A DNA stretch of 33,317 bases from the NCBI GenBank assembly GCA_017462755.1, contig JAFTQM010000005.1:1-33317 (forward strand), given 5' to 3'. Every line of letters begins with the position of its first letter. The first letter of the stretch is position 1. This DNA is from Lachnospiraceae bacterium. GTDB lineage: Bacteria > Bacillota > Clostridia > Lachnospirales > Lachnospiraceae. Made by a program: the position numbers and the translations under genes. Positions 16,827 to 25,188 of this stretch are shown piece after piece. The notes beneath the pieces were generated by a model. It made no database searches. It was not told the DNA's origin and was given only the letters and a program-made list of their open reading frames with translations.

Positions 16827-18158
16827 TTATGGCAGCAACAGCCGGTACAAATCCTCCATATCGAACGATGAGAAAAAGGTGTCCCATTCGGAGGGAGGAG
16901 CGACCACAAGGGTATCCGGATTCGGCAAAGAGACGGTATCGGTGCAAAGGGAAAATTGTACAGAGGCTGCGGTAAATCCAAGGGCGCGGATTTGCAGCTT
17001 TGCCTCGGGAAGTGTTCCCGACTCGTAGAAGTCAACCTTGCAGGAAAGCATAGAGAGTTCCGGCAGTTCAAATACCATCGAGCCGTATGGGTAGCCGGTT
17101 GTGTCAGAGAAGCCGAACTGCTGCAGTTCTATCGGCAGGTCGATAAGCTTGCCGGAGGTATTATCCCGATAAGAAAGGTGCAGAGTACCGTTTTTGCCCT
17201 GTAGGATATCCGAAGTCAGAATACCGGTCACGGAGGCGAGGATTTCATCCTTGCGGATAAGGGCAAATTCATGTCCAAGGATATTGCCCTCGTTATCGAC
17301 ATATGCGGTCAGAAGCAGGGTGGTATCCTGTGTGGCGGCAAGCTCTTCCAGCTGCTTGGAAGCTAAGTGCCAAAGTGGGAGCAGCGGGTTGGTTTCCTTC
17401 ATTTCCTCTAGCTGCGTAGAGGCGATTTCCAATGCCTTCTGTAAGGAAAGCTCTGCCGTCAGACGGGTGGCGGTCTGTTCCAATGCTTCGATATTATACG
17501 CTTCCTCCATGGTAACCTCCTCGATGGTTTCCAAATAAGGAATCAGATAGGAGTAAGGGTTTGCCTGTATTTGGTCGTATGCTGACAAAATGCAGGTTTG
17601 CAGAAAGGTAAGTGTCTCTCTTACAATCCGCGCCGGAAGGAAATCGTTTGAGTAAGAGCAGGAGAGTGCAGCCTGAGAAAGCTCCGGAAGCTGCAGATAA
17701 AGCTTCTGCTCAGAGGTGTCGGACCAAAGATGTGCATTCAGACGCTCTTCCTCGTTGACGGATATGGTAGCGGTCAGAGCCATGGTCTCAGCCTGTGTCT
17801 GATGGTGGAGCGAGAGTCCGGCGGATTTTAAATTGCTAAGCGGCTCGTTAAGACGACCGGAGAGCAGCTGATTGACGGAAAGCGTCGCCTCTGCGCCGGT
17901 AACTGTCCGGGCAGCCAGGGTGGTCCGGGCAGCTGTCAGCCGTTGCTCGAAGCCCTCCGCCTGTTCGGTAAGATATTCCCGCTCAAGGATACTCAGATAG
18001 GCAGTCGGAGAGAGCAGGCTGCGAAGTAGGGTATGTTTGATTTTCCGGTAATTCGGTACCAGAATACCGATACTAAAAATCAGCAGAACCAAGAGGGCGG
18101 TAAGCAGGATTGCTCTGCGCCTGCGGGTGGCTGCCGGTTTGGAATTCGTGGTTTGCAT
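16827..18158 (-). CDS. Membrane-anchored extracytoplasmic protein of unknown function
   Basis: I cannot assign this 443-residue protein. It has a short Arg-rich N-terminus (TRRRRA), one transmembrane helix (about 16-34, ILLTALLVLLIFSIGILV) and a large predicted exterior domain. The exterior part begins with a helical region (ILEREYLTEQAEGFEQRL) and continues with beta-rich segments (ATLSVNQLL, MALTATISV, QKLYLQLPEL) and a C-terminal half with alternating hydrophobic strands. It lacks a signal-peptidase or lipobox site. Its promoter on the minus strand is textbook quality; the ribosome binding site is only a distant AAAGG. The domain pattern (anchored, beta-rich, internal LSVNQLLSGRL segments) could suit a lipid- or polymer-binding envelope protein, but this is speculation. 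It precedes another anchored unknown gene with 126 bases between, a likely functional pair. Confidence 0.7.
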   Translation of the reverse strand: MQTTNSKPAATRRRRAILLTALLVLLIFSIGILVPNYRKIKHTLLRSLLSPTAYLSILEREYLTEQAEGFEQRLTAARTTLAARTVTGAEATLSVNQLLSGRLNEPLSNLKSAGLSLHHQTQAETMALTATISVNEEERLNAHLWSDTSEQKLYLQLPELSQAALSCSYSNDFLPARIVRETLTFLQTCILSAYDQIQANPYSYLIPYLETIEEVTMEEAYNIEALEQTATRLTAELSLQKALEIASTQLEEMKETNPLLPLWHLASKQLEELAATQDTTLLLTAYVDNEGNILGHEFALIRKDEILASVTGILTSDILQGKNGTLHLSYRDNTSGKLIDLPIELQQFGFSDTTGYPYGSMVFELPELSMLSCKVDFYESGTLPEAKLQIRALGFTAASVQFSLCTDTVSLPNPDTLVVAPPSEWDTFFSSFDMEDLYRLLLP

Positions 18159-18205
18159 AAGGTCACACGGCCTTTCTGAAAATTCCGAAAAGCTTCGGTA
18201 GTTTG

Positions 18206-18234
18206 ATTATAGGAGAAGCGAAAAAAGGTGTCAA
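18206..18234 (-). promoter_or_regulatory. Consensus promoter for the 16827-18158 gene
   Basis: On the minus strand: perfect TTGACA (18229-18234), 17-bp spacer, perfect TATAAT (18206-18211). Confidence 0.85.
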
Positions 18235-18258
18235 GTGGACAGTGTTGAAAACGATTTA

Positions 18259-18530
18259 TTTGAGTTCCTGTATTTTTCATTGTCACAGACAGGTGATTGC
18301 AAGTACTTGTGATTTCTAACGTCCGACAAGTTTAACCTAAAACGCACGCAGGCACGCTCTCGCTACTTCGACACTCGCAGCGGTACATAAGACGCTAAAA
18401 TACAGCGTCTAAGTACCGGCGGGTCTCAAGTACCTGCTTTGGTTTTGGTTAACTTGTCGGACTGAGCTATCATTTCTGGCAAGTTTTGCAATTACCTGTC
18501 TGTGGTAAGTGAAAAATACAGAAACTCAAA
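18259..18530. repeat. 272-bp imperfect inverted repeat (MITE-like or cruciform element)
   Basis: The outer arms, 18259-18302 and 18486-18530, are near-complementary: both read TTTGAGT(T/C)CTGTATTTTTCA, then CACAGACAGGTRATTGCAA. An inner pair, CCGACAAGTTTAACC (18323-18337) and GGTTAACTTGTCGG (18447-18460), and a central hairpin (CGGTAC..AGACGCT at 18381-18396 with AGCGTCT..GTACCG at 18404-18418) continue the symmetry, with diverged sequence between. It contains no coding frame. It lies exactly between two divergent consensus promoters, 24 bp from one -35 and 11 bp from the other. No clear target-site duplication was found. It may be a non-autonomous transposable element or a structured regulatory/RNA element. 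Confidence 0.8.
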
Positions 18531-18541
18531 CATTCTTTTAT

Positions 18542-18570
18542 TTGAATTGGGCGGGATTTGATAGTATAAT
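18542..18570 (+). promoter_or_regulatory. Promoter of the methyltransferase gene
   Basis: TTGAAT (18542-18547), 17-bp spacer, perfect TATAAT (18565-18570). Confidence 0.8.
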
Positions 18571-18609
18571 AGGCGAAGAGCAATTACCTAGAGAGGAAAG
18601 GGCGGATGG

Positions 18610-19500
18610 ATGATGGATGCATATACAGGATTTGCGTCAGTGTACGATACTTTTATGGATAATGTGCCGTATGATGAGTGGTGCCGTTATCTGGTAGAGA
18701 TTATGAAGGAGTATCAGGTAACCGAAGGGCTGGTGGCAGAGTTGGGCTGCGGTACCGGCAGCATGACGAGACGTTTGGCAGCGGCAGGCTACGATATGAT
18801 AGGAATTGACTTGTCCGAGGAAATGTTGGATATCGCGAGAAGCTACGAGGCGGAATATTTGGAAGAAGCGGAGTGCGAATATGACGAGGCTGAGGCGCAG
18901 GAGGATGAAGCTGTAGAGAAGGACGAATCAGATGAGTCAGCAGGCGGTTTTCCGCGCATTATGTATCTGAATCAGGATATGAGAGAATTTGAGCTATATG
19001 GTACGGTAGCAGCGATGGTCAGCCTCTGTGACAGCTTAAATTACATTACTGAGGAGGATGAGCTGCGAGAGGTATTCCGGCTGGTCAATAATTATCTGGA
19101 CCCGGGCGGATTGTTTTTGTTTGATATGAATACAATACACAAGTACCGGGATGTGATAGGAGATACGACGATTGCAGAGAATCGGGAGGACTGCAGCTTT
19201 ATCTGGGACAATGCCTACGATGAGGCGAGCGGACTGAATCAGTATGATGTGACGATCTTCAAGAAGGTAGAATTTGAGGAGGACGAGGAGATAGACACTC
19301 CGCTATTCGAACGCTTTACCGAAACACATCTGCAGCGGGCATATTCGCTGGAAACCGTAATCCGGCTGTTGCAGGAGGCAGGCATGGAATTTGTGGCGGC
19401 GTATGATGCAGGAACCAGACAACCGGTTACCGAGGTGACAGAGCGGATGTTTCTCATTGCGCGCGAGGCATATCAGGAAGGAAAATGGTATCAGGAGTAA
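18610..19500 (+). CDS. Class I SAM-dependent methyltransferase with acidic insertion
   Basis: The 296-residue protein has the Rossmann-type methyltransferase core: an opening typical of the family (FASVYDTFMDNVPYDEW), motif I VAELGCGTGSMTRRL (about 42-56), the acidic end of strand 2 MIGIDLSEEML (63-73), and motif IV-like YLNQDMREF and VSLCDSLNYI. The substrate is not predictable. Between the second strand and the next motif, residues about 80-113 form an extra, strongly acidic low-complexity loop (roughly half Glu/Asp). ATGs at 18610 and 18613 are both possible; AGAGGAAAGG lies upstream. hslO follows 42 bases after the stop and is probably co-transcribed. Confidence 0.88.
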   Translation: MMDAYTGFASVYDTFMDNVPYDEWCRYLVEIMKEYQVTEGLVAELGCGTGSMTRRLAAAGYDMIGIDLSEEMLDIARSYEAEYLEEAECEYDEAEAQEDEAVEKDESDESAGGFPRIMYLNQDMREFELYGTVAAMVSLCDSLNYITEEDELREVFRLVNNYLDPGGLFLFDMNTIHKYRDVIGDTTIAENREDCSFIWDNAYDEASGLNQYDVTIFKKVEFEEDEEIDTPLFERFTETHLQRAYSLETVIRLLQEAGMEFVAAYDAGTRQPVTEVTERMFLIAREAYQEGKWYQE

Positions 19501-19542
19501 TGCTTCTGTGAAATATGGTTTTGAAATGGAGGAAGAAAAAGG

Positions 19543-20418
19543 ATGAAGGATTATATCATCAGAGCTACGGCAGCAGACAGCCAGATTCGGGCATTTGCTG
19601 CGACTACAAGAGAATTGGTGGAGAAGGCAAGAGTGGCACATGGTACCAGTCCTGTAGTAACGGCAGCGTTGGGACGTTTGCTGACCGCGGGTGCCATGAT
19701 GGGCAGTATGTTAAAGGGTGAGGATGATTTGTTAACTCTGCGTATCGAGGGAGACGGCCCGATGCGTGGTCTTTTGGTAACGGCAGATTCCGAGGGCTTT
19801 GTCAAGGGATATCCGTTTGAGTCGGATGTAATGCTGCCGCCAAGCCCGGCAGGAAAGCTGGATGTAGGCGGAGCCGTAGGACAGGGAACCTTGAGTATTA
19901 TTCGGGATATGGGTTTAAAAGAGCCGTATGTGGGGCAGATTAATCTGGTATCCGGTGAAATCGCAGAGGATTTGACGTATTATTATGCGGTATCGGAGCA
20001 GGTACCTTCGTCGGTGGCATTGGGAGTTCTGATGAACCGGGACAATACGGTGCGCCGCGCGGGAGGCTTTATCATTCAGCTGCTTCCGAATACGAGCGAG
20101 GAGGTCATTGCGGCATTGGAGGAGAAATTGAGTCAGGTCAAGTCCATTACCTCTATGCTGGATCAGGATATGACACCGGAGGAAATTCTTGAGAGTCTGC
20201 TGGGAGATATGGGACTTGAGATTACCGAGAAAAGGGAAACGGATTTTGTGTGCAACTGCACCAGAGAGAGGGTAAGTAAAGCATTAATCAGCATCGGTAA
20301 GCAGGAACTGCAGCAGATGATTGCAGAGGACAAGCCGATTGAGGTAAACTGCCATTTTTGCAACAAGAACTACGGATTTGATGTAGAGGATTTGAAGGAA
20401 TTTGTAAAGCAGGCATAA
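19543..20418 (+). CDS. hslO: Redox-regulated chaperone Hsp33
   Basis: The 291-residue cytoplasmic holdase chaperone is activated by oxidative unfolding. The N-terminal domain begins IIRATAADSQIRAFAA and contains GAMMGSMLKGEDDLLTLRI. The redox switch is intact at the C-terminus: CNC in DFVCNCTRERV and CHFC in VNCHFCNKNYGF, the four zinc-coordinating cysteines of the family. Length is standard. GGAGGAAGAAAAAGG precedes the ATG. The gene sits between the methyltransferase and the debranching enzyme with short gaps, consistent with one transcription unit. Confidence 0.96.
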   Translation: MKDYIIRATAADSQIRAFAATTRELVEKARVAHGTSPVVTAALGRLLTAGAMMGSMLKGEDDLLTLRIEGDGPMRGLLVTADSEGFVKGYPFESDVMLPPSPAGKLDVGGAVGQGTLSIIRDMGLKEPYVGQINLVSGEIAEDLTYYYAVSEQVPSSVALGVLMNRDNTVRRAGGFIIQLLPNTSEEVIAALEEKLSQVKSITSMLDQDMTPEEILESLLGDMGLEITEKRETDFVCNCTRERVSKALISIGKQELQQMIAEDKPIEVNCHFCNKNYGFDVEDLKEFVKQA

Positions 20419-20489
20419 CAGGCAGGTTTGTGTTTTGTGCCGCAGACCGCGGGGGATGCTTATCCGGCACGAAAGCAAGGAGACAGAGT

Positions 20490-22670
20490 ATGAAAGGACC
20501 CAGAGTGAAATATCGGCTCGGTCGCGGACAGTTTCGAAATCTGAAAGAAGGTACCGCCAAGGAATGGCTGCTTACCAACGGAATCGGCGGCTATGCCAAC
20601 AGCACGGTTTGCGGAAACAGCAACCGGATATTTTCTGCGTATCTGATTGCAGCAAAGCATCCGCCGACAGACCGGCTGCTGATTCTGGCAAAGACACACG
20701 AAGAGCTTATTATCCGGAATCAGACCTATGATTTGGCAACGCAGGAATATCCGGGGATGCAGCGGGAAGGATATCGGTATCTTACCGGTTTTACGTTTGA
20801 TATCTATCCGGAGTATTGCTACCGGGTTGCAGGTGTGACGATGAAAAAGCGGCTGGCGCTGGAATATGGGCAAAACCGTGTGGCGCTTGCATGGGAATTG
20901 GAGAATGGCGGGAGTGATACGCAGCTTTCACTTACGCCATTGTTTAATTATCGACCGTTTGGTGCCGTAAGCGAAAAGAAGGATTTGAACTTCCGGGTCA
21001 GGCTGGATGCGGATACGCCGGATGGTATGGATGCAGCGGATGGTGCGAGGCAGACGGGGACGATGACAGAATCGGGAGGAAGACTGACCCTGATACCGGA
21101 GCAGGAGCCAAAGGACCGGATTGTGTTTGAGGCATCGGAGGGCAGCTTTTATGACCGGAAGCAAAAGCCGGTGTCAATGGCGACGCCGAATTATCTGGTG
21201 GAAGAAAATGAATATTATGCGACGGATGCGATGAATGTTTTTACCGGAGTGGACAATCATGCGACACCGTATGAGCTGCAGGTGTGCTTAAAGCCGTTTG
21301 AAAAGAAAACGTTATATTGTCTTTGCAGTCTGGAAACCGAGAGTGTACAGGAGAAGCGGGATAGCGGCTGGACAGAAGCGGATACAGAGCGGGTTGCGGC
21401 AACGGCAAGGCGGATTTTTGCGCAGGCAGAGGAGCGAGCAGAGCAGCTGCTTGCGATGGCAGAGGCAGAGGATGACTTTACCGGGCGATTGGTGCTGGCG
21501 GCAGATGCATTCCTCGTAGAGCGGGAATCGACCGGCAAAAAGACAATCCTTGCCGGATATCCGTGGTTTTCGGATTGGGGCAGGGATACGATGATTGCCT
21601 TTACCGGACTGACGCTGGCGACCGGACGCTTTGCGGAGGCAAGGGAGGTGTTGGAATCCTTTGCGCAGTATGTAAAAAACGGCATGATTCCGAATGTATT
21701 TCCGGGACAGGCAGGGGAGCCGCCGGCATACAATACCATAGATGCGTCGCTCTGGTATTTTTATGCCGTGCGTCAGTATCTGAGCTATACCGGAGATGAA
21801 GCATTTGTGCAGGAGCAGATGTATCCGGTGCTGCGTGAGATTTTTACAAGCTATCGGGATGGCAGGGCATTGTATGGAATTCATATGGAGAGCGACGGAC
21901 TGATTAGCGGCGGAAGTGACTTGGACCAGCTGACCTGGATGGATGTGCGGGTAGGCGAGCTGGTAGTAACACCGCGTCACGGCAAAGCGGTGGAAATCAA
22001 TGCCTTATGGTACAATGCACTGCGTTTTTTAGAGGAGCTTGCAGGAGACCGGAAAGAAGCAGAAGCTGCGGTGGTGCAGACAGAGCCTGCTAGGGACGAG
22101 TCACAAAGAGAACACCGACAGGAGTATCATGCACTGGCAGAGCAGGTAAAGCAGAGCTTTGCGGCAGTATTTTGGAATGAAGCGGCGGGCTGTCTGTATG
22201 ATGTAGTGGACGAGAAGGGTGTGCCGGATGCTTCGATTCGACCGAATCAGATTTATGCGGTAGCCCTGCCGTATGCGCTGCTAACGCCGGAGCAGGAGAA
22301 GCAGATTGTACAGAGGGTATACGAAGAATTGTATACGCCGTATGGACTGCGCAGCCTGTCACCTGCGGATTACAGATATAAGCCGGAATATCGGGGAAAA
22401 CTGTTGGAGCGGGATTTGGCATATCATATGGGAACAGCATGGGCGTATCTTGCAGGAGCCTTGTTTACTGCAATGCTGAAGGTGGGTGGCAGCAAGGCGC
22501 GAGAACAGGTAAGAGAGCTTTGTCTGTGCTTTATGGACCATATGGCAGACGGCTGTCTGGGAAGCATCGCAGAGATTTTTGACGGAGACTTTGCATGTGA
22601 GAGCAGGGGCTGTTATGCACAGGCATGGAGTGTCGGAGAATTGTTGCGTGTCTGGAAAGAGCTTGGGTAG
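20490..22670 (+). CDS. Glycogen debranching enzyme (amylo-alpha-1,6-glucosidase, GH133 type)
   Basis: The 726-residue enzyme hydrolyses alpha-1,6 branch points left on glycogen or related alpha-glucans. N-terminal GDE_N domain: EWLLTNGIGGYANSTVCG near residues 24-41 and GYRYLTGFTFDIYPEY. C-terminal alpha/alpha-barrel (amylo-alpha-1,6-glucosidase, about 330-726): ILAGYPWFSDWGRDTMIAF with the catalytic-region Asp residues, NTIDASLWYFYAV, SDLDQLTWMDVRVGE, TPRHGKAVEINALWYNALR, and RPNQIYAVALP. Start at 20490 is chosen over the longer frame from 20430 because AAGGAGACAGAGT precedes it and the upstream 20 codons look non-coding. No partner glycogen synthase or phosphorylase genes are in the window. 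Confidence 0.93.
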   Translation: MKGPRVKYRLGRGQFRNLKEGTAKEWLLTNGIGGYANSTVCGNSNRIFSAYLIAAKHPPTDRLLILAKTHEELIIRNQTYDLATQEYPGMQREGYRYLTGFTFDIYPEYCYRVAGVTMKKRLALEYGQNRVALAWELENGGSDTQLSLTPLFNYRPFGAVSEKKDLNFRVRLDADTPDGMDAADGARQTGTMTESGGRLTLIPEQEPKDRIVFEASEGSFYDRKQKPVSMATPNYLVEENEYYATDAMNVFTGVDNHATPYELQVCLKPFEKKTLYCLCSLETESVQEKRDSGWTEADTERVAATARRIFAQAEERAEQLLAMAEAEDDFTGRLVLAADAFLVERESTGKKTILAGYPWFSDWGRDTMIAFTGLTLATGRFAEAREVLESFAQYVKNGMIPNVFPGQAGEPPAYNTIDASLWYFYAVRQYLSYTGDEAFVQEQMYPVLREIFTSYRDGRALYGIHMESDGLISGGSDLDQLTWMDVRVGELVVTPRHGKAVEINALWYNALRFLEELAGDRKEAEAAVVQTEPARDESQREHRQEYHALAEQVKQSFAAVFWNEAAGCLYDVVDEKGVPDASIRPNQIYAVALPYALLTPEQEKQIVQRVYEELYTPYGLRSLSPADYRYKPEYRGKLLERDLAYHMGTAWAYLAGALFTAMLKVGGSKAREQVRELCLCFMDHMADGCLGSIAEIFDGDFACESRGCYAQAWSVGELLRVWKELG

Positions 22671-22728
22671 GTTATGAGCGGTAGAAGTTCCACATATACT
22701 AATAGCTGAGAATGATAAGAACAGGGAA

Positions 22729-23688
22729 GTGGATAAGTCGTATATGGAAAAGAAGGGACTGATACCGGCTGCCTTTCTGATATTGGTAGCATTAGGAAGT
22801 GGTTTTTTCAGCAGTGAGAGTCTGACGCCGGAGGAGGAAGAGGTAACCTTTGAGTCCTCCTCCGAGTATCAGGTGCTTACCGCCTTGGAAAATGAAATGG
22901 CGCAGCTTACGGCATTGCAGGCAAACAAGGAAGGGGTACAGGTAACGACACTGCCGGAATATGTGACCCGATATGCTGCGTTGTATGCCGGGGAACGAGA
23001 ACCGGAGGAAGTTCAGGGGCAAAGTGCCGCAGAAGTCGAGAAACAGCAGGAATCAGAGGGAGTAAAGGTAGCACAAAAGATTGCTTATCTGACCTTTGAT
23101 GATGGTCCCAGTGAGCTGACACCGCAGGTGCTGGATGTATTGAAGGAGCAGGGCATCAAAGCAACCTTTTTTCTGGTCGGAGAGGAAATCACTGCAGAAC
23201 GGGAGGAAACCGTGCGGCGGATGGTACAGGAGGGACATACGATAGGACTGCATACATACTCGCATGATTATGCAAAGCTGTACCGCTCCGTCGATTCGTT
23301 TCTGAGTGATTATGAAAAAGCGTTTTTAAAAATATATGAGGTGACAGGGATAAAGCCGGTGCTTTACCGCTTTCCCGGCGGCAGCCGCAATGCACATGCA
23401 GGCGGTATCTGCCGGGAAATTGCAGCGGAGATGGAGCGCCGGGGGTTCTGCTATTATGATTGGAACGTCAGTGCAGAGGATTCGGTGGGGACACCGACGG
23501 CGTATTCCATACGGACGAATATATTCAAGGATGTATACCGCTATAATGAGCCGGTGGTGCTGATGCATGATTCCGGTATCAATCGTCTGACGCTGGAATT
23601 GCTGCCGGAAATCATTCATACCTTAAAGGAATCCGGGTATGAATTCGGAACCTTGGAAAACAGGGAATGCTGTCAATTTTCGTGGTAA
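22729..23688 (+). CDS. Polysaccharide deacetylase (NodB domain, peptidoglycan N-acetylglucosamine deacetylase-like)
   Basis: The 319-residue protein has an N-terminal signal anchor (about 11-27), a Glu-rich stalk (about 34-110), and a NodB catalytic domain. All five NodB motifs are recognisable: TFDDGPS (MT1, metal-binding and base Asp, near 122), HTYSHDY (MT2, metal His), RFPGGS (MT3), DWNVSAED (MT4) and VVLMHD (MT5, near the end). This supports an active metal-dependent deacetylase acting outside the cell, probably on peptidoglycan or another acetylated glycan. The GTG at 22729 gives the longest frame; ATG at 22744 is an alternative, and neither has an ideal ribosome binding site. It follows the debranching enzyme by 58 bases. 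Confidence 0.9.
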   Translation: MDKSYMEKKGLIPAAFLILVALGSGFFSSESLTPEEEEVTFESSSEYQVLTALENEMAQLTALQANKEGVQVTTLPEYVTRYAALYAGEREPEEVQGQSAAEVEKQQESEGVKVAQKIAYLTFDDGPSELTPQVLDVLKEQGIKATFFLVGEEITAEREETVRRMVQEGHTIGLHTYSHDYAKLYRSVDSFLSDYEKAFLKIYEVTGIKPVLYRFPGGSRNAHAGGICREIAAEMERRGFCYYDWNVSAEDSVGTPTAYSIRTNIFKDVYRYNEPVVLMHDSGINRLTLELLPEIIHTLKESGYEFGTLENRECCQFSW

Positions 23689-23699
23689 ATAAATCGGGC

Positions 23700-23727
23700 T
23701 TGACATTCTGCGGATAGATTGTATAAT
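23700..23727 (+). promoter_or_regulatory. Promoter of argF
   Basis: Perfect TTGACA (23700-23705), 16-bp spacer, perfect TATAAT (23722-23727). Confidence 0.85.
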
Positions 23728-23748
23728 TATTTGTATATTACAGAATGA

Positions 23749-23787
23749 CACGAATATTTATACAGAGTATATGAGTTTTATGCAAAG
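23749..23787 (+). promoter_or_regulatory. Candidate tandem ARG boxes (ArgR operator) in the argF leader
   Basis: CACGAATATTTATACAGA (23749-23766) and TATGAGTTTTATGCAAAG (23770-23787) each resemble the 18-bp ARG box TNTGAATWWWWATTCANW with a few mismatches. They are separated by 3 bp, the usual spacing of paired boxes. They lie just downstream of the predicted transcription start, where ArgR binding would repress. Assignment is by pattern only. Confidence 0.45.
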
Positions 23788-23814
23788 AAGCAAAAAGACA
23801 AGGAGGAAAAGATT

Positions 23815-24759
23815 ATGGCAAATTTAAAGGGACGTTCGTTTTTAACATTGAAGGATTTTACACCGGAGGAGATTTTGTATCTGGTGGACCTCGCAGCAGA
23901 TTTGAAGGCAAAGAAAAAGAAGGGAATTACCGGAAACAGCTTAAAGGGAAAGAATATTGCGCTGATTTTTGAAAAGCCTTCGACCAGAACACGTTGCTCG
24001 TTTACGATTGGCTGTGCAGACGAGGGCGGCTACGCAGAATACCTCAGCAGTGATGATATTCAATTAGGACACAAGGAAAGCATTGAGGATACAGCGCGTG
24101 TACTCGGAAGAATGTTTGATGGTATCGAATACCGCGGCTTCAAGCAGGAGACGGTAGAAAAATTGGCAAAGTACAGCGGAGTACCGGTTTGGAATGGTCT
24201 GACCGATGAATATCATCCGACCCAGATTCTTGCAGATTTCCTGACATTAAAGGAGCAGTTCGGTACCTTAAAGGGTCTGAAGCTGGTATTTGTTGGTGAT
24301 GGCAGAAACAATATGGCAAACAGTCTGATGATTGGTTGTGCAAAGGTAGGTGTAAACTTTGTAATTCTGGCACCAAAGAGTCTCTGGCCACAGGAAGAGT
24401 TGGTAGAGCTGTGCGGAGCTTATGCAAAGGAATCCGGCAGTACGATTGAAATTACAGAGGAGTTAGATGCCGTAAAGGGTGCAGATGCGATTTATACCGA
24501 CGTATGGTGCTCGATGGGTGAGGAAGACAAGGCAGCAGAGAGAATTGCACTGCTGACTCCGTATCAGGTAAATGATGCATTGATGGCAAAGACCGGCAAG
24601 GATAGTACGGTGTTCCTGCACTGTCTGCCGGCAGTAAAGGGCAAGGAAGTAACCGCAGAGCTGTTTGAGAAGCATGCGGATGTGGTATTTGACGAAGCAG
24701 AAAACCGTATGCATACGATTAAGGCAGTGATGGTAGCAACGCTTGGAAATCTGGAGTAA
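23815..24759 (+). CDS. argF: Ornithine carbamoyltransferase
   Basis: The 314-residue cytoplasmic enzyme forms citrulline from ornithine and carbamoyl phosphate (arginine biosynthesis; the same family runs in reverse in the deiminase pathway). Visible residues: the carbamoyl-phosphate loop STRTR (56-60), [33 protein letters not shown] in the middle, the DVWCSMGEE segment, and the ornithine-binding HCLPAVKG near the C-terminus. Length is standard. ACAAGGAGGAAAAG precedes the ATG. A consensus promoter and candidate ARG boxes sit upstream, favouring the biosynthetic role (inference); no arginine deiminase or carbamate kinase genes are adjacent. Confidence 0.95.
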   Translation: MANLKGRSFLTLKDFTPEEILYLVDLAADLKAKKKKGITGNSLKGKNIALIFEKPSTRTRCSFTIGCADEGGYAEYLSSDDIQLGHKESIEDTARVLGRMFDGIEYRGFKQETVEKLAKYSGVPVWNGLTDEYHPTQILADFLTLKEQFGTLKGLKLVFVGDGRNNMANSLMIGCAKVGVNFVILAPKSLWPQEELVELCGAYAKESGSTIEITEELDAVKGADAIYTDVWCSMGEEDKAAERIALLTPYQVNDALMAKTGKDSTVFLHCLPAVKGKEVTAELFEKHADVVFDEAENRMHTIKAVMVATLGNLE

Positions 24760-24762
24760 GAA

Positions 24763-25047
24763 ATGCGTAAGTTGATACAAAAACTGAAGGAGAATAATCT
24801 GATTCTGGATACGGTCAATGTAATTCTGGGCGTGGTTATGATTTTGGCAATCATTGCGGTATTTGTATGGCAGTCGGTAATTGCGCTGTTTATTACCGTA
24901 TGGTCGGCAGGATTGATGAATACCGTCAACGGTCTCAAGCTGCTGATGAAAAAGGAAAAGAAGATGATGGGGCAGTCCATGGTGTTCATGGGAGTGCTGA
25001 TTATTGTTGCAGGTACTGTGCTGCTGTTATCGGCAGGGCAGCAATAA
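24763..25047 (+). CDS. Small membrane protein of unknown function
   Basis: The 94-residue hydrophobic protein starts 3 bases after the argF stop, with GGAGTAAGAA overlapping the argF end as ribosome binding site. It has a charged N-terminus (MRKLIQKLKENN), two long or three short membrane segments (about 15-48 and 70-90) and a lysine-rich cytoplasmic loop (LMKKEKKMMG) between them. Some similarity in feel to DUF308-type or HdeD-like helical-hairpin proteins is noted, but no family is assigned. Position implies co-transcription with argF, which may simply be convenience. Confidence 0.65.
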   Translation: MRKLIQKLKENNLILDTVNVILGVVMILAIIAVFVWQSVIALFITVWSAGLMNTVNGLKLLMKKEKKMMGQSMVFMGVLIIVAGTVLLLSAGQQ

Positions 25048-25096
25048 GCATTGCTTCAAAATGAGAAAACGGCTCGGATTCTAATGATATTATAAT

Positions 25097-25125
25097 TTGA
25101 ATTTTGGCTCTTTTGCGAGTATGAT
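25097..25125 (+). promoter_or_regulatory. Promoter of the LiaF-like gene
   Basis: TTGAAT (25097-25102), 17-bp spacer, TATGAT (25120-25125). Confidence 0.6.
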
Positions 25126-25140
25126 ATATAGTAAGAAAGA

Positions 25141-25162
25141 GCAGAGACCCTTTGGTCTTTGC
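25141..25162 (+). other. Stable hairpin in the leader of the LiaF-like gene
   Basis: GCAGAGACC (25141-25149) pairs with GGTCTTTGC (25154-25162), one G-U pair, around a CTTT tetraloop. It is followed by a minor hairpin (GTG..CAC) directly before the AAGGAGGAG ribosome binding site. There is no T-run. It may stabilise the mRNA or affect translation. Confidence 0.5.
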
Positions 25163-25188
25163 AGTGTCATACACAAGGAGGAGATCCG

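Noticed and set aside
21312-21980. Long minus-strand open frame inside the debranching enzyme gene
   Set aside because: Antisense to a clearly recognised conserved enzyme region; no ribosome binding site and shadow-type composition.
22729-22737. Isolated DnaA-box-like AGTGGATAA
   Set aside because: One mismatch and no neighbours; singles like this occur several times in the window as expected by chance.
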